NCBI GenBank assembly: GCA_964505065.1
Contig: CAZDGF010000005.1
Span: forward strand, 8,873 to 72,872
Reading direction: 5' to 3'
Length of the DNA: 64,000 nucleotides
From: JABMMZ01 sp964505065
GTDB taxonomy: Bacteria > Bacteroidota > Bacteroidia > NS11-12g > UBA955
A program made the translations under genes and the position numbers. The notes under the pieces are model-generated. The model saw nothing but the letters and a program-made list of their open reading frames with translations. It was not told the DNA's origin and searched no databases. Each line of letters begins with the position of its first letter. The first letter of the stretch is position 1. Below, piece by piece: positions 63,782-64,000 of this stretch.

Positions 63782-63931
63782 AAACCCAAATTAATCAATA
63801 GGAAATTTGAAAAATTGAACTATTTGATTTAGTTGGGTTAACCCCGATTTAGAAATTGCAATTATGTTTTGTAAAAACATGATTTGCAATTTGTTATTCG
63901 ATTCAGCAATTTTATTGCTGAATTTGGATTT
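63782..63931 (-). repeat. 151-bp inverted-terminus repeat, copy 3 (reverse orientation)
   Basis: Reverse complement of the copies at 30188 and 42069, 150 bases, with ends AAACCCAAATT and AATTTGGATTT. It lies in the 329-base stretch after the methyltransferase gene, which otherwise shows no gene. Confidence 0.85.
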
Positions 63932-63937
63932 ATTGTT

Positions 63938-64000
63938 CAACCTTTCAGGGTTGTCTTTTGTTTTTACACTATTTTTATTAATGTGTAACCCTTACAGGGT
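63938..64000. repeat. Second palindromic repeat, cut by the window edge
   Basis: CAACCTTTCAGGGTTG (63938-63953) and AACCCTTACAGGGT (63987-64000) are two small related palindromes; the element continues beyond the window. Confidence 0.5.

Noticed and set aside
1..64000. tRNA, rRNA or known riboswitch genes
   Set aside because: No cloverleaf with a clear T-loop, no rRNA-like sequence, and no recognisable riboswitch was seen, including in front of metF.
55128..64000. A third attachment core that would make the defence cluster a second element in tandem
   Set aside because: No further copy of TTCTGTATCGGAAAGTAA was found up to the right edge; it could lie outside the window.

Overview
The window comes from a low-GC member of the Bacteroidota. 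It carries the outer-membrane translocon SprA/Sov of the type IX secretion system, a very large secreted protein with a gliding-motility-type C-terminal domain, a complete alternative complex III operon, many lipoproteins, few visible Shine-Dalgarno sequences, and TAnnTTTG-type promoter boxes. Genus cannot be decided from the sequence alone. Electron transport looks aerobic.

Layout. 1-9.4 kb: the edge of a secreted surface protein, then the minus-strand actABCDEF operon (quinol:cytochrome c oxidoreductase) closed by a strong terminator. 9.7-13.6 kb: a nested palindromic repeat and a 1247-residue type IX cargo protein. 13.7-20.8 kb: housekeeping genes (fmt, a thioredoxin-like protein, rpmE2, iscX, an M28 peptidase, metF, rsgA). 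21-28 kb: sprA. 28.4-36.8 kb: di-haem peroxidase with a small outer-membrane protein, hup, glycosyltransferase, YfhO-like protein, bacilliredoxin, an antitoxin-like microprotein and hutH. 36.8-42.4 kb: a rearranged patch with a partly duplicated lipoprotein pair, a 7-bp repeat array inside a reading frame, a zeta-toxin-like pair lying between two copies of the 3' end of a neighbouring gene, and a broken cysteine-rich gene. 42.4-47.9 kb: fabD, a membrane protein, gpmI, mnmE.

47.9-55.1 kb is an integrative element inserted exactly at the 3' end of mnmE. It has 18-bp core sites at both ends (17/18 identical), 11-bp putative integrase arm sites near both ends, a tyrosine recombinase with an arm-binding domain, a DNA-binding protein of the excisionase type, an AAA ATPase and a toprim/zinc-finger protein separated by a dyad array of TGTAACA repeats (candidate origin or operator), and an AT-rich last gene that looks like cargo. 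No capsid gene or relaxase was recognised.

Immediately to the right (55.3-63.7 kb) is a same-strand defence-type cluster: a PLD-domain helicase, a YhcG-type PD-(D/E)XK nuclease, a REP-associated (Y1) transposase with a multi-hairpin repeat behind it, and a large Eco57I-type methyltransferase. This cluster is unusual because short palindromic or repeated sequences sit in frame inside all four genes. A 151-bp repeat with 11-bp terminal inverted repeats occurs three times in the window (30.2, 42.1 and 63.8 kb). All functional statements rest on motifs read by eye; no database search was made.
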